A DNA stretch of 64,000 nt from Tenacibaculum singaporense (GCF_003867015.1 NZ_CP032548.1:310001-374000), one strand, 5' to 3'; positions 52,001 to 61,773 are shown, numbered from the stretch's first letter. Numbers and translations: made by a program. Notes: a model not told the origin generated them from the letters alone.

Positions 52001-55000
52001 ATTAGCTCCGGTTGCACTATTTTGATTTTCTGCATGTAAAAACATACGTAGTTTTTTATACCTACGCATATCAATACTAATATTTTTATAAATCGTTCTA
52101 ACCTCGTCAGCTTCTAAGTCAGTTACCTTTAACGTTACAGATTGCTCATTTTGACGTTGGATTCTATTGGTTCCTTGTAAACGCTCTCTTTGAATTCCCG
52201 GTGGTAATTGATAACGATCTTGATTTTGTTCAATACTTACTACTCCTACCTCAAACTTGTTTAATTCATCTGCATCTAAATCTTCAGAAGGAATATTAGT
52301 GTCTGGTAATGTTTTTGTGTAACGACGCCAATCTCCTCTTACCAATTCTAACTCTCCAAAACGTAATACTACTGGCATTTTGAATTGCGTTAAAAACATT
52401 CGTATAAAACGAATACTATTAAAATCAGTAATTCCATTAATTTTTTGAGCATCGGTAACATTTCTAACTGGTATTCTAAATTGATACCACTTAGTGGTTC
52501 TTGTTGCTCCATTTAAAAGTGTTACATTTTGTGTTTTAACATCAATAATATGATTTTGACCTAATACTAAATCTGTTTTATTCAACGAAACCTCGTACTC
52601 AAAATAACTATTTACAGGATTCATTGTTTGATCCTTATTGATATCTTCTGTATCTGGATATGTTGTTGATGATGTTGGGTACGATTCGTTTGATTGACTC
52701 GCTGTTGGTGAGTTACCTTCTGTCCCGTTAAAGTTTTTATATCTAGATAAAACTGATGGATTGGTATTTTCTATAGCCCCTCCTCTAAAAAATTGAAAAT
52801 TATCTCCCGCTGGATCATCTAACCCAGCAAATGCTGGATATTTTGCTCTTTCCTCTTCATCGTTTAACCCATCTAAACCAATATCTTGATTTGTTCTCGC
52901 ATCATTACTAGAATCAAAAGCATATATAATAGAAGGGTTTATAGGTGTATCTCCCCAAATAGAAGTCTGGATATTACCTCCATCAGCTTTTTGTCCATCG
53001 GCAGGAAGTCCATTTTCATATTGCTTTCTTCCATCTTTTAAAATATCTTCAGAAACGTTACCCAAGTTTATAAATAACTTTCCTACTTGATTCGTTGGAT
53101 CATTAGGGTTAATTCCCGCTGGTAAACCTTCTTCAGTTGTAATTGAGTAGTTTTCATATGGGTCCATTAACCAAAACTGGATATACTCAACATTTGCTTG
53201 TTCAAAATTGTTTGTTGTTAACGATCGCATAATACCTCCCCAACGCTCTTCAGCTGTAACGGTATTTGCATTCTCATTATAGTTGTACGGACCTCTTTCT
53301 GCAGGGTAATAAGCTAAATCTAGAGTTCTAACTAAGTTTTGCTGTGTAATATCTAGGTCTGTGTTAGGAAATAATTCATTGTAACGAATTTGACGTACCT
53401 CATCTCTAGATAGTTCATTCTCATCAATATTATCTGGTCTGTTTCCGCTTCCATAGAATAACTGATCTATATTATACCAAGCTAATTTTCCTCTTTTGTA
53501 ATTATACTCTAAACCAAAAGTACCTCCATCAAAACCTTGAGATTCTGGTGTACTGGCTAAAAACCATTGCTGTGGTGAATTTAAATTAATGGGTATTTGT
53601 GAAGCTTCAAAATCATCTAAATACGATGTCGCAGTACCATCTACATTTATTCCACTAGGAGATCCTGGTAATAAATAAGCCATATCCGCTCTAACCGAAA
53701 CATTAGACGGTGCTTCTGTTTCAACAAAAGGTAATTTATTTGCTAGTTTTGTTAAATAAGGTACTTCTGAAGAATAATCTAAATTCAACCCTAACATGAT
53801 ATTATCTATAGGTTCTCCTCCTAAATTTACCTTAGGCGTAATTGGCTTTTCACTAACATTTAAAAAAGTTCCCCCTAAAATAAAATCTTCAGAAAAACGA
53901 TGTTCAACATCAATTCCAATAAATGTTTTTCGTTGTTGATTAAAGAATGTATTATTTTCTACAGATGCATTAATTGGTACTCCAGATGCTTCTAAACCTG
54001 GGTCTAAAATTTGCACACGACCCAACTGATAATCTACCACATAATCTATTCCTTCAACCAGTTGTCTTCCTCCTGCTGTAACTCGTACAGAACCTCTAGG
54101 AACATTAAAAGCTCCAAGAGAAATACCTCTACTCGTTTCTGATTTAAAATATCCTTTTAAGAAGAATTTATCTAAGTTCTGATACTCGTTTTTAGCTTGA
54201 ATTTTTGTAGTTAAATACAACTCTTCAAACACATACTTATCTTGATCTGCTGGGTTAGTAAGTTCGTCTTTTAAATCATTACCAAATGGTTCTGGTTCAG
54301 GAAATAAAATATACCCTCTTTCAGAATTTACTGTAATTCCTTCAACATAATCAAAGAAACCATCTCCATTAGGAATAGCATATTCACTTTGATCTAATTT
54401 ATCTAAGTTTAAAATACGTAGTAATGGCTTATCAGTTATCCCAGGAGTTTGTGCTTTTTGCAGAGTATTTTGTAGCGTTCCTGTTTCATCATCACGATAC
54501 AATAATTCAAAACGAAATCCGTCACGTTGTAGCGGAAATGCTCCAAGTGCATATACGTTTTTCATCATTAATCGCCAAGTTGGAAAAGCTTCCGTATCAT
54601 CTCCTGGTCTTGTCGTATTTAAAATTTCACTACGCAATAACTTAACTGCAATATTTGCTGGCGCTACAATTCCATCGTTTGAAAATTCTCCTACTTTAAA
54701 TACTGTTTCTCCATTAGAGGCTCCTACTACAGTATACTCAAAAGCCACTGCTAAAACCTCTCCATCATTCAACCTTCTATTTAATGAGATGAAACCTAAC
54801 TGTGAGTGTAGTTTAAATTCATTAGGTTGTAATCTACGAGCATTTTGTAAATATGTATAGTTAAACCCTTGTTGTGCCGGTACTCCTATACCGTTAATGG
54901 CTGCATCAATCGTTGCTACATCTCTTATTCCTCCAGAATTTGCTGCTAATAATGAACTCAAATTATTCACTCCATTATAAGGTATAATTTCAGAGTTAAC

Positions 55001-56125
55001 TGATATAGCTCCTGGTGTTGTTGTTATTTCAGCAGGATTTACCTCATTTGCATCATCAGATTCTCCTAAATCGGCAAGAGCTACAATACTTCTATAATCA
55101 CTTACATTTTGATTTCTGTTAGTTACCCATACCTCAACCCTTGTAATATTTATAGGGCTGTTAATTAAAGGATAATTCTCTAAAGCTTCTTTGTAATTTT
55201 CTCTAAAGTATTGTGATAAAAAGAAGTGTCTATCATTATCGTAATCAGATGCTCTTAATTCAAATGGTTCTATGGTTGCTCCACCTTCAGCAACTACTGT
55301 TTTAGATTGTGAATTTTGCTGTGAGAATGCAGCAGTTACGTATGTTTTACCAAACTGTAACTCTGTTTTTACTCCAAATAACGATTGTGCTCCATTAATA
55401 AGTGAGTTTTTAATTGGCATACTAATATTACCCGCCTCGATATTTCTAATGATGTCATCTTCAGTTGGAGTATATTCTAACTTAATAATATTTTGAAAAT
55501 CAAAAGTAGATTGGGTATCATAATTTGCCGTTACCGTTAATCGTTTACCTACTTTTGCTTGTAAACTCGCACTAATTTGTTGATCAAAATCAAATGTAAA
55601 GCTGCTTTGATTTTCAACAGAGATTTGAGGGTTTTCATTGTTTTGATATACACCTCCGAGTTTAATATTTATTTGTCCTGTTGGGTTTACCTCAACAGTA
55701 TTACCTCCAAAAACGGATTCAAAAAACTTAGAATTTACATAGTATTTAGGTAATAAATTTTTACGAGCTGCTTCGTTTCCTTTCTTTTTAGGATTAGTAG
55801 CATCTACTTTTTCTTTGAAGTAATCTTTTAAATCATTTTTTAAACGGTACTCATTATACTCTTTAGGTGTCATAAAAATAGGGGTACCTACATAGTAGTC
55901 TCCTATTTTTTCAACAATCATAAACTTATTCAACGCCTTATCATAAGTTACTACTTTTTGAGAAGGGTTGTTTAAGTAAAGTGTTCCGTTTTGATTGTAT
56001 TTAAAATTGTATTTGAGGGGAATTACAGTATCTTTTTTAACAGCGTTAATGCTATCTTTTTGAGTATTTTGTGAAAACGAAACAACACTTACTAAAACAG
56101 TAAGTGCCGTAAGTAGTCTATTCAT
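49055..56125 (-). CDS. sprA: SprA, outer-membrane translocon of the type IX secretion system
   Basis: A very large protein (2356 residues from the ATG at 56125) with a signal peptide ending at VVSFSQ. It is the giant single-chain beta-barrel of T9SS, needed for gliding and for secreting CTD-tagged proteins such as the M28 peptidase in this window. Recognisable parts are the N-terminal plug/mortality region (PLKYNFKYNQNGTLYLNNPSQ), the repeated SprA_N-type segments (e.g. GISLGAFNVPRGSVRVTAGGRQLVEG, cut: PRGSVRVTAGGRQL), and a Tyr/Asn-rich barrel end (INAGINLVYNLGN). A TTG at 56140 would add five residues but the signal peptide fits the ATG. It follows ruvA by 21 bases. Confidence 0.96.
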   Translation of the reverse strand: MNRLLTALTVLVSVVSFSQNTQKDSINAVKKDTVIPLKYNFKYNQNGTLYLNNPSQKVVTYDKALNKFMIVEKIGDYYVGTPIFMTPKEYNEYRLKNDLKDYFKEKVDATNPKKKGNEAARKNLLPKYYVNSKFFESVFGGNTVEVNPTGQINIKLGGVYQNNENPQISVENQSSFTFDFDQQISASLQAKVGKRLTVTANYDTQSTFDFQNIIKLEYTPTEDDIIRNIEAGNISMPIKNSLINGAQSLFGVKTELQFGKTYVTAAFSQQNSQSKTVVAEGGATIEPFELRASDYDNDRHFFLSQYFRENYKEALENYPLINSPINITRVEVWVTNRNQNVSDYRSIVALADLGESDDANEVNPAEITTTPGAISVNSEIIPYNGVNNLSSLLAANSGGIRDVATIDAAINGIGVPAQQGFNYTYLQNARRLQPNEFKLHSQLGFISLNRRLNDGEVLAVAFEYTVVGASNGETVFKVGEFSNDGIVAPANIAVKLLRSEILNTTRPGDDTEAFPTWRLMMKNVYALGAFPLQRDGFRFELLYRDDETGTLQNTLQKAQTPGITDKPLLRILNLDKLDQSEYAIPNGDGFFDYVEGITVNSERGYILFPEPEPFGNDLKDELTNPADQDKYVFEELYLTTKIQAKNEYQNLDKFFLKGYFKSETSRGISLGAFNVPRGSVRVTAGGRQLVEGIDYVVDYQLGRVQILDPGLEASGVPINASVENNTFFNQQRKTFIGIDVEHRFSEDFILGGTFLNVSEKPITPKVNLGGEPIDNIMLGLNLDYSSEVPYLTKLANKLPFVETEAPSNVSVRADMAYLLPGSPSGINVDGTATSYLDDFEASQIPINLNSPQQWFLASTPESQGFDGGTFGLEYNYKRGKLAWYNIDQLFYGSGNRPDNIDENELSRDEVRQIRYNELFPNTDLDITQQNLVRTLDLAYYPAERGPYNYNENANTVTAEERWGGIMRSLTTNNFEQANVEYIQFWLMDPYENYSITTEEGLPAGINPNDPTNQVGKLFINLGNVSEDILKDGRKQYENGLPADGQKADGGNIQTSIWGDTPINPSIIYAFDSSNDARTNQDIGLDGLNDEEERAKYPAFAGLDDPAGDNFQFFRGGAIENTNPSVLSRYKNFNGTEGNSPTASQSNESYPTSSTTYPDTEDINKDQTMNPVNSYFEYEVSLNKTDLVLGQNHIIDVKTQNVTLLNGATRTTKWYQFRIPVRNVTDAQKINGITDFNSIRFIRMFLTQFKMPVVLRFGELELVRGDWRRYTKTLPDTNIPSEDLDADELNKFEVGVVSIEQNQDRYQLPPGIQRERLQGTNRIQRQNEQSVTLKVTDLEADEVRTIYKNISIDMRRYKKLRMFLHAENQNSATGANDDEMVAIIRLGTDLNDNYYQVEKPLKISTSNASSLDVWPAENNLDIPLEELANLKIERPTGSNLTDVYSSTSSNGLKISVRGNPTLAQVRTVMLGVKNTVADDKTVEVWFNELRAVGFDNKGGWAAVVNADANMADVMDVSLAGRMSTIGFGNVEDRVQQRSIEEIKQYSVATNIQLGKMMPKKWNMQVPMNYSYGEEFRDPKYDPQFQDVELEDAIDKNPNSKNAQDYTRRKSISFINVKKNRNPESKKKPKFYDVENFSASYAHSEEFHKDYNIESYVNKNVMAGASYNFTFVPFNIEPFKKSEGFKNRYLQFIRDLNFNPVPKTIALNSRINRNYNSQQSRNLIIDPVNPLPAQPELIQRRFLFNWDYTIGFDLTKSLQLNFNATNNYIYDSFGEDEQLEVYDQFFSIGRPDNYHQKLNATYKLPLDKFPFLNFINADYGYTADFDWKAGSQSYIEQVGNMIQNANTHNLNTNIDFGRFYKIVGVDKLLLKGTKKQPTQKGTATLGGNQVAQKPQLKKKATFGQKLGKGVYDVLTSVKRAKISYSQNNGTLLQGYKPSVGFLGRNGFDGGLAPTLGFVFGSQTDILNTAIENGWLITRNAGDEYYSKNYSKTRYKKLDYNVSVKPFKDLTIDLRGNRIQTSNLTQQLDVVSNGSGGFEQDPNIKPFETGNYSISHFMLGTIFTDNETLYQNFLDYRSTISNRLSAETGLPNTGTAAYQTNGQQAMLPAFIAAYSGNSPNSVSTGIFKNIPIPNWTLRYNGFMKYKWFKKNFTSFTLSHGYKSSYTIGNYTNNLQYDSNNRETNINTSGNYQPELLISSATLIDEFSPLIKVDFRMKNSVSFKGEIRRDRSLTLNFNNNTLTDVKGTEYVLGFGYKIRDVKFVTRFTGKKETLKGDINLRADISLRDNLTLIRSVDEENSQITGGEKLFGLKFIADYNLSSNLTASFYYNHQTFEYAVSTTFPRQSINAGINLVYNLGN

Positions 56126-56146
56126 AACTGCTTTTTCCAACCTTTT

Positions 56147-56728
56147 TTATAAATTTTTTAACGCCTGTTTTATAAGTTTTTCAACACTTGCATCAGGTGT
56201 TTCTTTTAATATATTCCCTATTACCTTGTCAGCTTGCTTCCGCGCAAATCCAAGAACCTCTAAAGCTGATAACGCTTCTTCTTTATTTGTATTGTTCTGT
56301 ACCACAGAAACTTCGTCAATATCAAAGGTTTTTAATACCTTATCTTTTAAATCAACAATAACTCGTTGTGCTGTTTTGGCTCCAATACCTTTAACTGTTT
56401 GAATTAGTTTCACATCTTCAGAAGCTATTGCTTGTGAAACTTCTTGTGAAGTCATTGAAGATAGCATTGTTCGTGCAGTGCTTGGTCCTACACCTGAAAC
56501 TGAGGTTAATAACCTAAAAACTTCTCGTTCTGTTTTTGTTGAAAACCCATACAACGTATGAGCATCTTCTCTAATAGATAAGTGTGTATACAATAACACA
56601 TATTCATCGTTTGGTAATGATGAATATGTGTTTAAAGAAATATGCATTAAATATCCTACTCCATTGCAATCTACAACAGCGTATGTAGGATTTTTTTCCA
56701 CAAGTTTTCCCCTTATTTGTGTTATCAT
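56147..56728 (-). CDS. ruvA: Holliday junction DNA helicase subunit RuvA
   Basis: A 193-residue RuvA: N-terminal OB fold (MITQIRGKLVEKNPTYAVVD), two helix-hairpin-helix motifs (SVSGVGPSTAR ~76-86, TVKGIGAKTAQR ~111-122) and a C-terminal domain that contacts RuvB (EALSALEVLGFARKQADKVI). It binds four-way junctions in recombination and repair. It lies between maeB and sprA, an order seen in many Bacteroidota. An 8-bp stem TTTGTCTA/TAGACAAA (56745-56763) lies just upstream. Confidence 0.96.
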   Translation of the reverse strand: MITQIRGKLVEKNPTYAVVDCNGVGYLMHISLNTYSSLPNDEYVLLYTHLSIREDAHTLYGFSTKTEREVFRLLTSVSGVGPSTARTMLSSMTSQEVSQAIASEDVKLIQTVKGIGAKTAQRVIVDLKDKVLKTFDIDEVSVVQNNTNKEEALSALEVLGFARKQADKVIGNILKETPDASVEKLIKQALKNL

Positions 56729-56792
56729 CCAGCTATTTTTTCTATTTGTCTAAAATAGACAAAATTATCTTTTAAAAAAATTTCTCTCTATG

Positions 56793-59087
56793 CTATTGAG
56801 AAACCTTGGTTTTAGCTTTCATTTCCTTGTTTTGAGCATCTACAACTGCCACTGCAGCCATATTTACCATTTCATCTACACTCGCCCCCAATTGCAAAAT
56901 GTGTACTGGCTTGCTCATCCCTAATAAAATTGGCCCTATAGTTTCTACTTCATCAACAGCTTTCATTAATTTATAAGTAATGTTAGCTGACTCTAAATTA
57001 GGAAAAATTAATACGTTTGCTCTTTTCCCATTTAACTTAGAGAAAGGAAATTCTTTTGCTAATAATTCTGGGTTCAAAGCAAAATCTGCCTGTAGTTCAC
57101 CATCTACCACTACATTTGGATAATGACGGTGAATGTAAGAGACTGCTTCTCTAATCTTAGTTGAGCTTTCTGCTTTTGATGATCCAAAATTCGAAAACCC
57201 TAACATTGCAACATTTGGTTTCATTCCAAACATTTTAGCCAACACAGATGTTAATTGTGTAATTTTTGCTAAATCTTTTGCTGTTGGATTGATATTAATT
57301 GTAGTATCTGCTAAGAACATAGGTCCTTGCTTCGTTAGCATCATATTTGTTGCTGCAACCCTTGTTACTCCTTGATCTTTTTCAATCAACTCTAACATTG
57401 GCTTTACCACAGAAGGATAAGGTCTTGAATACCCTGTAATTAATGCATCTGCCTCCCCTGAATTTACCATCATTGCTGCAAAATAGTTGCGTTCACGCAT
57501 CCATTTTTGCGCCTCTAAAAACGTAACTCCTTTACGTTGTCTTGATTTCCAAAATATTTCAGCATATCGGTTTCTTCTTCCTTCTTCCTCATCTGTTTTA
57601 GGGTCAATAATTGGCACATCTGCATCAAATCCTAACTCAGTTTTCAGCTCTAAAATAATTTCTCTTCTTCCTAATAAAATCGGTTTTCCAATTTTTTCCT
57701 CATATACTCTCTGTGCTGCTTTTAATACATCTAAATGATCTGCTTCAGCAAACACTAATCTCTTAGGATTCTTTTTAGCTCTGTTATGTAGTAGTCGTAC
57801 TTCTTTACTTCCTGTTCCTGAACGATCCATCAACTCCTCACGATACTTATCCCAATCATCAATAGGTTCTTGAGCTACTCCTGAGTCCATCGCAGCTTTT
57901 GCAATTGCTGGTGGAATTTCATAAATTAATCTTGGATCAAATGGTTTAGGTATAATATATTCTTTTCCAAAAGAAAGGCTTACTTCATCATATACAATAT
58001 TTACCTGTTCTGGCACTGATTGTTTTGCTAAATCTGCTAATGCATGTACAGCAGCCATCTTCATTTCTTCGTTAATTTTTTTTGCGCGTACATCTAATGC
58101 TCCACGAAAAATAAAAGGAAAACCTAATACATTATTCACCTGATTAGGGTGATCTGATCTTCCTGTTGCCATAATAATGTCGTCTCTTGTCGCAATAGCT
58201 AAATCATACTCAATTTCTGGTTCTGGGTTTGCCATCGCAAAAACAATTGGGTTTTTCGCCATTGATAATAGCATTTCAGGAGATACCACATTTCCTTTTG
58301 ACAAACCAATAAACACATCGGCATTTAACATTGCTTCTTCTAAAGTGTTTACATCTTGATCTGTAGCAAATTCCGCTTTTTGTGATGTTAGATTATCTCT
58401 ATCTTTTCTGATAACCCCTTTACTATCACACATAATTACGTTTTCACGACTCGCACCTAAAGCTAGATACAAACGCGTACATGATATTGCTGCAGCTCCT
58501 GCTCCGTTCACAACAATTTTTACATCCTTAATATCCTTTTCATTAATTTCTAAAGCATTTTTTAAGGCTGCGGCTGAAATAATTGCTGTACCATGCTGAT
58601 CATCGTGCATTACCGGAATATCTAATTCCTCTTTCAATCGCCTTTCTATTTCAAAAGCTTCTGGAGCTTTAATATCTTCTAAGTTAATTCCTCCAAAAGT
58701 AGGAGCTATAGCTTTTACTGTTTCAACAAATTTATCAACATCAGTTGCATCTACTTCAATATCGAAAACATCAATATCAGCAAAAATCTTAAAAAGTAAT
58801 CCTTTTCCTTCCATTACAGGCTTGGATGCTTCAGGACCAATATCTCCTAATCCTAAAACTGCTGTTCCATTTGAAATAACAGCTACTAAGTTACTTTTTG
58901 ATGTGTATTTATAAACGTTGTTTTTGTCTTTTGCTATTTCTAAACAAGGCTCTGCTACTCCTGGTGAATATGCTAACGATAAATCGTGTTGAGTTGCATA
59001 TTTTTTGGTAGGTACTACTGCTATTTTTCCCGGCTTCGGCTTAGCATGATAAAGTAGTGCTTCATGCCTTTTTCTAGAATCTCTCAT
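56793..59087 (-). CDS. maeB: NADP-dependent malic enzyme with phosphotransacetylase-like domain
   Basis: A 764-residue enzyme that decarboxylates malate to pyruvate with NADP+ reduction. Malic domain ~1-160 (LSLAYSPGVAEPC; Lys in KGLLFKIFADIDVFDIEV-like segment, short form KGLLFKIF), nucleotide domain ~165-400 (VVNGAGAAAIS), then a phosphate acetyl/butyryltransferase-like C-terminal domain (~430-760: RLVFAEADHLDVLKAA, GEADALITGY, FSNFGSSKAES) which regulates rather than catalyses in MaeB. Own promoter at 59115-59122. Confidence 0.96.
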   Translation of the reverse strand: MRDSRKRHEALLYHAKPKPGKIAVVPTKKYATQHDLSLAYSPGVAEPCLEIAKDKNNVYKYTSKSNLVAVISNGTAVLGLGDIGPEASKPVMEGKGLLFKIFADIDVFDIEVDATDVDKFVETVKAIAPTFGGINLEDIKAPEAFEIERRLKEELDIPVMHDDQHGTAIISAAALKNALEINEKDIKDVKIVVNGAGAAAISCTRLYLALGASRENVIMCDSKGVIRKDRDNLTSQKAEFATDQDVNTLEEAMLNADVFIGLSKGNVVSPEMLLSMAKNPIVFAMANPEPEIEYDLAIATRDDIIMATGRSDHPNQVNNVLGFPFIFRGALDVRAKKINEEMKMAAVHALADLAKQSVPEQVNIVYDEVSLSFGKEYIIPKPFDPRLIYEIPPAIAKAAMDSGVAQEPIDDWDKYREELMDRSGTGSKEVRLLHNRAKKNPKRLVFAEADHLDVLKAAQRVYEEKIGKPILLGRREIILELKTELGFDADVPIIDPKTDEEEGRRNRYAEIFWKSRQRKGVTFLEAQKWMRERNYFAAMMVNSGEADALITGYSRPYPSVVKPMLELIEKDQGVTRVAATNMMLTKQGPMFLADTTININPTAKDLAKITQLTSVLAKMFGMKPNVAMLGFSNFGSSKAESSTKIREAVSYIHRHYPNVVVDGELQADFALNPELLAKEFPFSKLNGKRANVLIFPNLESANITYKLMKAVDEVETIGPILLGMSKPVHILQLGASVDEMVNMAAVAVVDAQNKEMKAKTKVSQ

Positions 59088-59114
59088 AGGTTCGTTCTTG
59101 TTTGTTTGAACTTA

Positions 59115-59122
59115 CAAATATA
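59115..59122 (-). promoter_or_regulatory. -7 promoter element of maeB (and perhaps ruvA-sprA-gcvH)
   Basis: TATATTTG on the minus strand; start near 59111, ~24 nt before the ATG. Confidence 0.6.
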
Positions 59123-59221
59123 CATTTTGTTATGAAGTAAAAAGAATTTGCAACCTGATAAAAGTCATATTTCATCTTTAAAAATTTCCTGAATTTTGCT
59201 CTAACCTTAAACCAAATAAAA

Positions 59222-59839
59222 ATGGAAACTACACAAAGACACATTATTGACGAAGAAGTACAATGGGATAAAACAAAAACCATTGTAAGTAAAACTGATA
59301 TTTACGGAACTATTTTATATGCTAACGATGTTTTTTCTAACACCTGTGAATATAGTACCATTGAATTAGTTGGCGAACCTCATAATATTATTCGTCATCC
59401 AGATATGCCTAAAGTTGCTTTTAAAGTTTTATGGGACGCTCTTAAGAAAGGCGAAAACTTCCATGCAATTGTTAAAAACCTAACAAGAACCGGTAGGTAT
59501 TACTGGGTTATTACCGATTTTACTATTGACAAAGATGAAGAAGGTAAAATTGTAGGATATACAGCTCGAAGAAAAGCCGTTCCTAACGGAGTGGTAAAAA
59601 AGATTGAACCTATATATAAAACACTGTTAGACATTGAAAAACTAAAAGGCGAAAAGGCAAGCGAAATGTATTTTGACACTTACTTAAAAGAAGAAGTTGG
59701 TAAAACATACAATGAATTTGTTGTTGATTTATTTAATGAAGAACTTTCTAAAGAGGAAACTGAAAAAATTAAAAACGAAACCAATCCTTTAAAGAAAGGA
59801 CTGAACTGGTTTTTCTTCGGTGAAACAAACCCGACGTAA
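59222..59839 (+). CDS. Free-standing PAS-domain protein (Aer-type), copy 1
   Basis: A 205-residue soluble protein. One PAS domain covers ~20-120, of the kind found in Aer aerotaxis receptors: TDIYGTILYANDVFSNTCEYS, the IIRHPDMPKVAFKVLW helix and NLTRTGRYYWVITDF. No kinase, methyl-accepting or DNA-binding domain follows; instead ~80 helical residues (IEPIYKTLLDIEKLKGEKASEMYF) and an aromatic tail KKGLNWFFFGETNP. A flavin or other cofactor is possible but cannot be read. It lies divergent from maeB and 310 bases before a close paralogue with the same tail. Confidence 0.85.
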   Translation: METTQRHIIDEEVQWDKTKTIVSKTDIYGTILYANDVFSNTCEYSTIELVGEPHNIIRHPDMPKVAFKVLWDALKKGENFHAIVKNLTRTGRYYWVITDFTIDKDEEGKIVGYTARRKAVPNGVVKKIEPIYKTLLDIEKLKGEKASEMYFDTYLKEEVGKTYNEFVVDLFNEELSKEETEKIKNETNPLKKGLNWFFFGETNPT

Positions 59840-59883
59840 AACTTATTATTCCCCTAAATAATCCTCTTAAAAAACATTTTTCC

Positions 59884-59917
59884 AAAAAGGATTGAGACAG
59901 TTGTCTCAATCCTTTTT
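59884..59917 (+). terminator. Intrinsic terminator of PAS copy 1
   Basis: GGATTGAGACA/TGTCTCAATCC with flanking A- and T-runs. Confidence 0.92.
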
Positions 59918-60092
59918 CTTTTAAAATTATCCCAATACCCATTCTTTATTAAAACAACACGATTCTATCATTACAAAAGAAAAACTAACACAATACAATT
60001 ATCTAACAATCAATTTTTTAGACCAAATAAAAATTATCTTCTTTTACCTCAACTAAAAATTCATTCAAAACATACTCCTCCATCAAAAACCT
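59918..60092. other. Spacer between the two PAS genes
   Basis: A/T-rich, no ORF or structure I can support besides the promoter at 60093-60100. Confidence 0.4.
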
Positions 60093-60100
60093 TATATTTG
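60093..60100 (+). promoter_or_regulatory. -7 promoter element of PAS copy 2
   Basis: TATATTTG, 49 bases before the ATG; it shows the two PAS genes are separately transcribed. Confidence 0.55.
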
Positions 60101-60149
60101 CTGATTATTTTTAAGTAAACCACCCCGAATAACTATTAAAACAAAAAAA

Positions 60150-60788
60150 ATGCACACAAACAATTCTCTTAGACCTTCCAAAGTTATAGATGAGGAAGTA
60201 AAATGGGACAAATCAAAAACAATTATTAGTAAAACAGACCCTGCAGGAACTATTTTATATATGAATGATACTTTTGAAGAAGCTTCGGAGTATAATAAAA
60301 TAGAACTTATTGGAGAGCCTCACAACGTAATTAGACACCCCGACATGCCTAAGGTAGTCTTCAAAGTTTTATGGGACAACTTAAAACAGGGAAACAACTT
60401 CCATGCTATTGTTAAAAACTTAACAAGAACTGGTAGATACTATTGGGTTATTACTGATTTTGATGTAGAAAAAGATGATAATGGAAAAATTACCGGATAT
60501 ACCGGAAGAAGAAAATCCTTACCTGAAAGCGTAATAAAAAAAATAGAACCTTTGTACAAAACACTATTAGAAATTGAAAAAGTTAAAGGTGAAAAAGCAA
60601 GTGAATTATATTTTAATTCATATTTACAAGAAGAAGTTAACTCTTCATACGAAGATTTTGTTGTAAACCTATTTGAAGGAGAAACGGCTAACACAAAAGA
60701 AGCAGACAAACAAACTCCTGCCAAAGAAAGCGGAATGATTAAAAAAGGACTTAATTGGTTTTTCTTCGGAGAGACGAATCCTAAATAA
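60150..60788 (+). CDS. Free-standing PAS-domain protein (Aer-type), copy 2
   Basis: A 212-residue paralogue of the preceding PAS gene, colinear over the full length. Shared tracts include VIDEEVKWDKSKTI, HPDMPKVVFKVLWD, NLTRTGRYYWVITDF and the tail KKGLNWFFFGETNP; the variable part is the linker before the tail (ETANTKEADKQTPAKE). Two strong copies with separate promoters and terminators suggest retained duplicates with different inputs. Function unknown; sensing of oxygen, redox or small ligands is the usual role of such PAS domains. Confidence 0.85.
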   Translation: MHTNNSLRPSKVIDEEVKWDKSKTIISKTDPAGTILYMNDTFEEASEYNKIELIGEPHNVIRHPDMPKVVFKVLWDNLKQGNNFHAIVKNLTRTGRYYWVITDFDVEKDDNGKITGYTGRRKSLPESVIKKIEPLYKTLLEIEKVKGEKASELYFNSYLQEEVNSSYEDFVVNLFEGETANTKEADKQTPAKESGMIKKGLNWFFFGETNPK

Positions 60789-60804
60789 TCTTCAAAACAT
60801 AAAT

Positions 60805-60828
60805 AAAACCGCTTTTCAAAGCGGTTTT
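60805..60828. terminator. Bidirectional intrinsic terminator
   Basis: AAAACCGCTTT/AAAGCGGTTTT between PAS copy 2 and queG, which converge. Confidence 0.92.
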
Positions 60829-60829
60829 A

Positions 60830-61753
60830 TTATTTTATAAAGTCAATATTTCTTAACAGACCTGAAAACTTAGTACGCTTTACTGCTGATTTTTTAAACA
60901 CTTTACTAAAGGTTTCTTGTGTTAATTCTTGCCAGTCACGTTTATTCATTTGCAATAAATTTTCTTGAGGCGTAAATAAACTTTCTTCGTGTGGTTGTGA
61001 AAAACGATTCCATGGGCATACATCCTGACATACATCGCAACCAAACATCCAATCTTGCATTTCTCCCTTAAATTCTGACGGAATTGCATCCTTTAGCTCA
61101 ATTGTTAAATACGAAATACATTTGCTACCATCAACTGTATTATTTGGTAAAATAGCTTGTGTTGGGCAAGCATCAATACAACGAGTACAACTTCCACAAT
61201 GATCTGTTTTAAAAGGCTCATCATATTCAAGTTCTAAATCGATAATTAATTCAGCTAAAAAGAAAAATGATCCTTGTTGCTTTTGAATTAATAACGAGTG
61301 TTTCCCCTTCCAACCCAACCCTGACTTTTGCGCCCAAGCTCGTTCTAGCACAGGAGCAGAATCAACAAAACAGCGACCAGAAACCTCTCCAATTTCATCG
61401 TTAATTAACTGTAATAGTTCCCGTAACTTTCCTTTTATAATATGATGATAATCTTGTCCGTAAGCGTATTTAGAGATCTTATAACTTCCTTCTTGCTGAA
61501 CTTCCGAAGGGAAATAGTTATACGATAAAGAAATCACAGATTTTGCACCATCTACCAACAACCTTGGGTCTAAACGTTTATCAAAGTGATTTTCCATATA
61601 ACGCATTTCACCATGATACCCATTTTGTAACCATTGCTCTAAACGGGGTGCTTCTTCTTCTAAAAAGTCAGCTTTGGCAATACCACAACCCAAAAAACCC
61701 AAACGTTTTGCTTGTGTTTTTATAAAGTTTGAGTATTGCTGTTTCTTATTCAA
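60830..61753 (-). CDS. queG: Epoxyqueuosine reductase
   Basis: A 307-residue cobalamin- and Fe-S-dependent enzyme that makes the last step to queuosine in tRNA. Two 4Fe-4S motifs, [12 protein letters not shown] (~187-198) and [13 protein letters not shown] (~237-249), and the family segments [29 protein letters not shown] and [12 protein letters not shown] are all present. The start is TTG at 61753 (a -7 element at 61774-61781 puts transcription at ~61770, leaving no ATG option). Single gene, divergent from the AsmA-like gene. Confidence 0.95.
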   Translation of the reverse strand: MNKKQQYSNFIKTQAKRLGFLGCGIAKADFLEEEAPRLEQWLQNGYHGEMRYMENHFDKRLDPRLLVDGAKSVISLSYNYFPSEVQQEGSYKISKYAYGQDYHHIIKGKLRELLQLINDEIGEVSGRCFVDSAPVLERAWAQKSGLGWKGKHSLLIQKQQGSFFFLAELIIDLELEYDEPFKTDHCGSCTRCIDACPTQAILPNNTVDGSKCISYLTIELKDAIPSEFKGEMQDWMFGCDVCQDVCPWNRFSQPHEESLFTPQENLLQMNKRDWQELTQETFSKVFKKSAVKRTKFSGLLRNIDFIK

Positions 61754-61773
61754 AATACGTGGTTTTATCGCCG

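Noticed and set aside
56745..56763. 8-bp hairpin TTTGTCTA/TAGACAAA between maeB and ruvA as a terminator
   Set aside because: Short A/T-rich stem, poor U-run on the operon strand, and ruvA has no obvious promoter of its own; read-through seems likelier.
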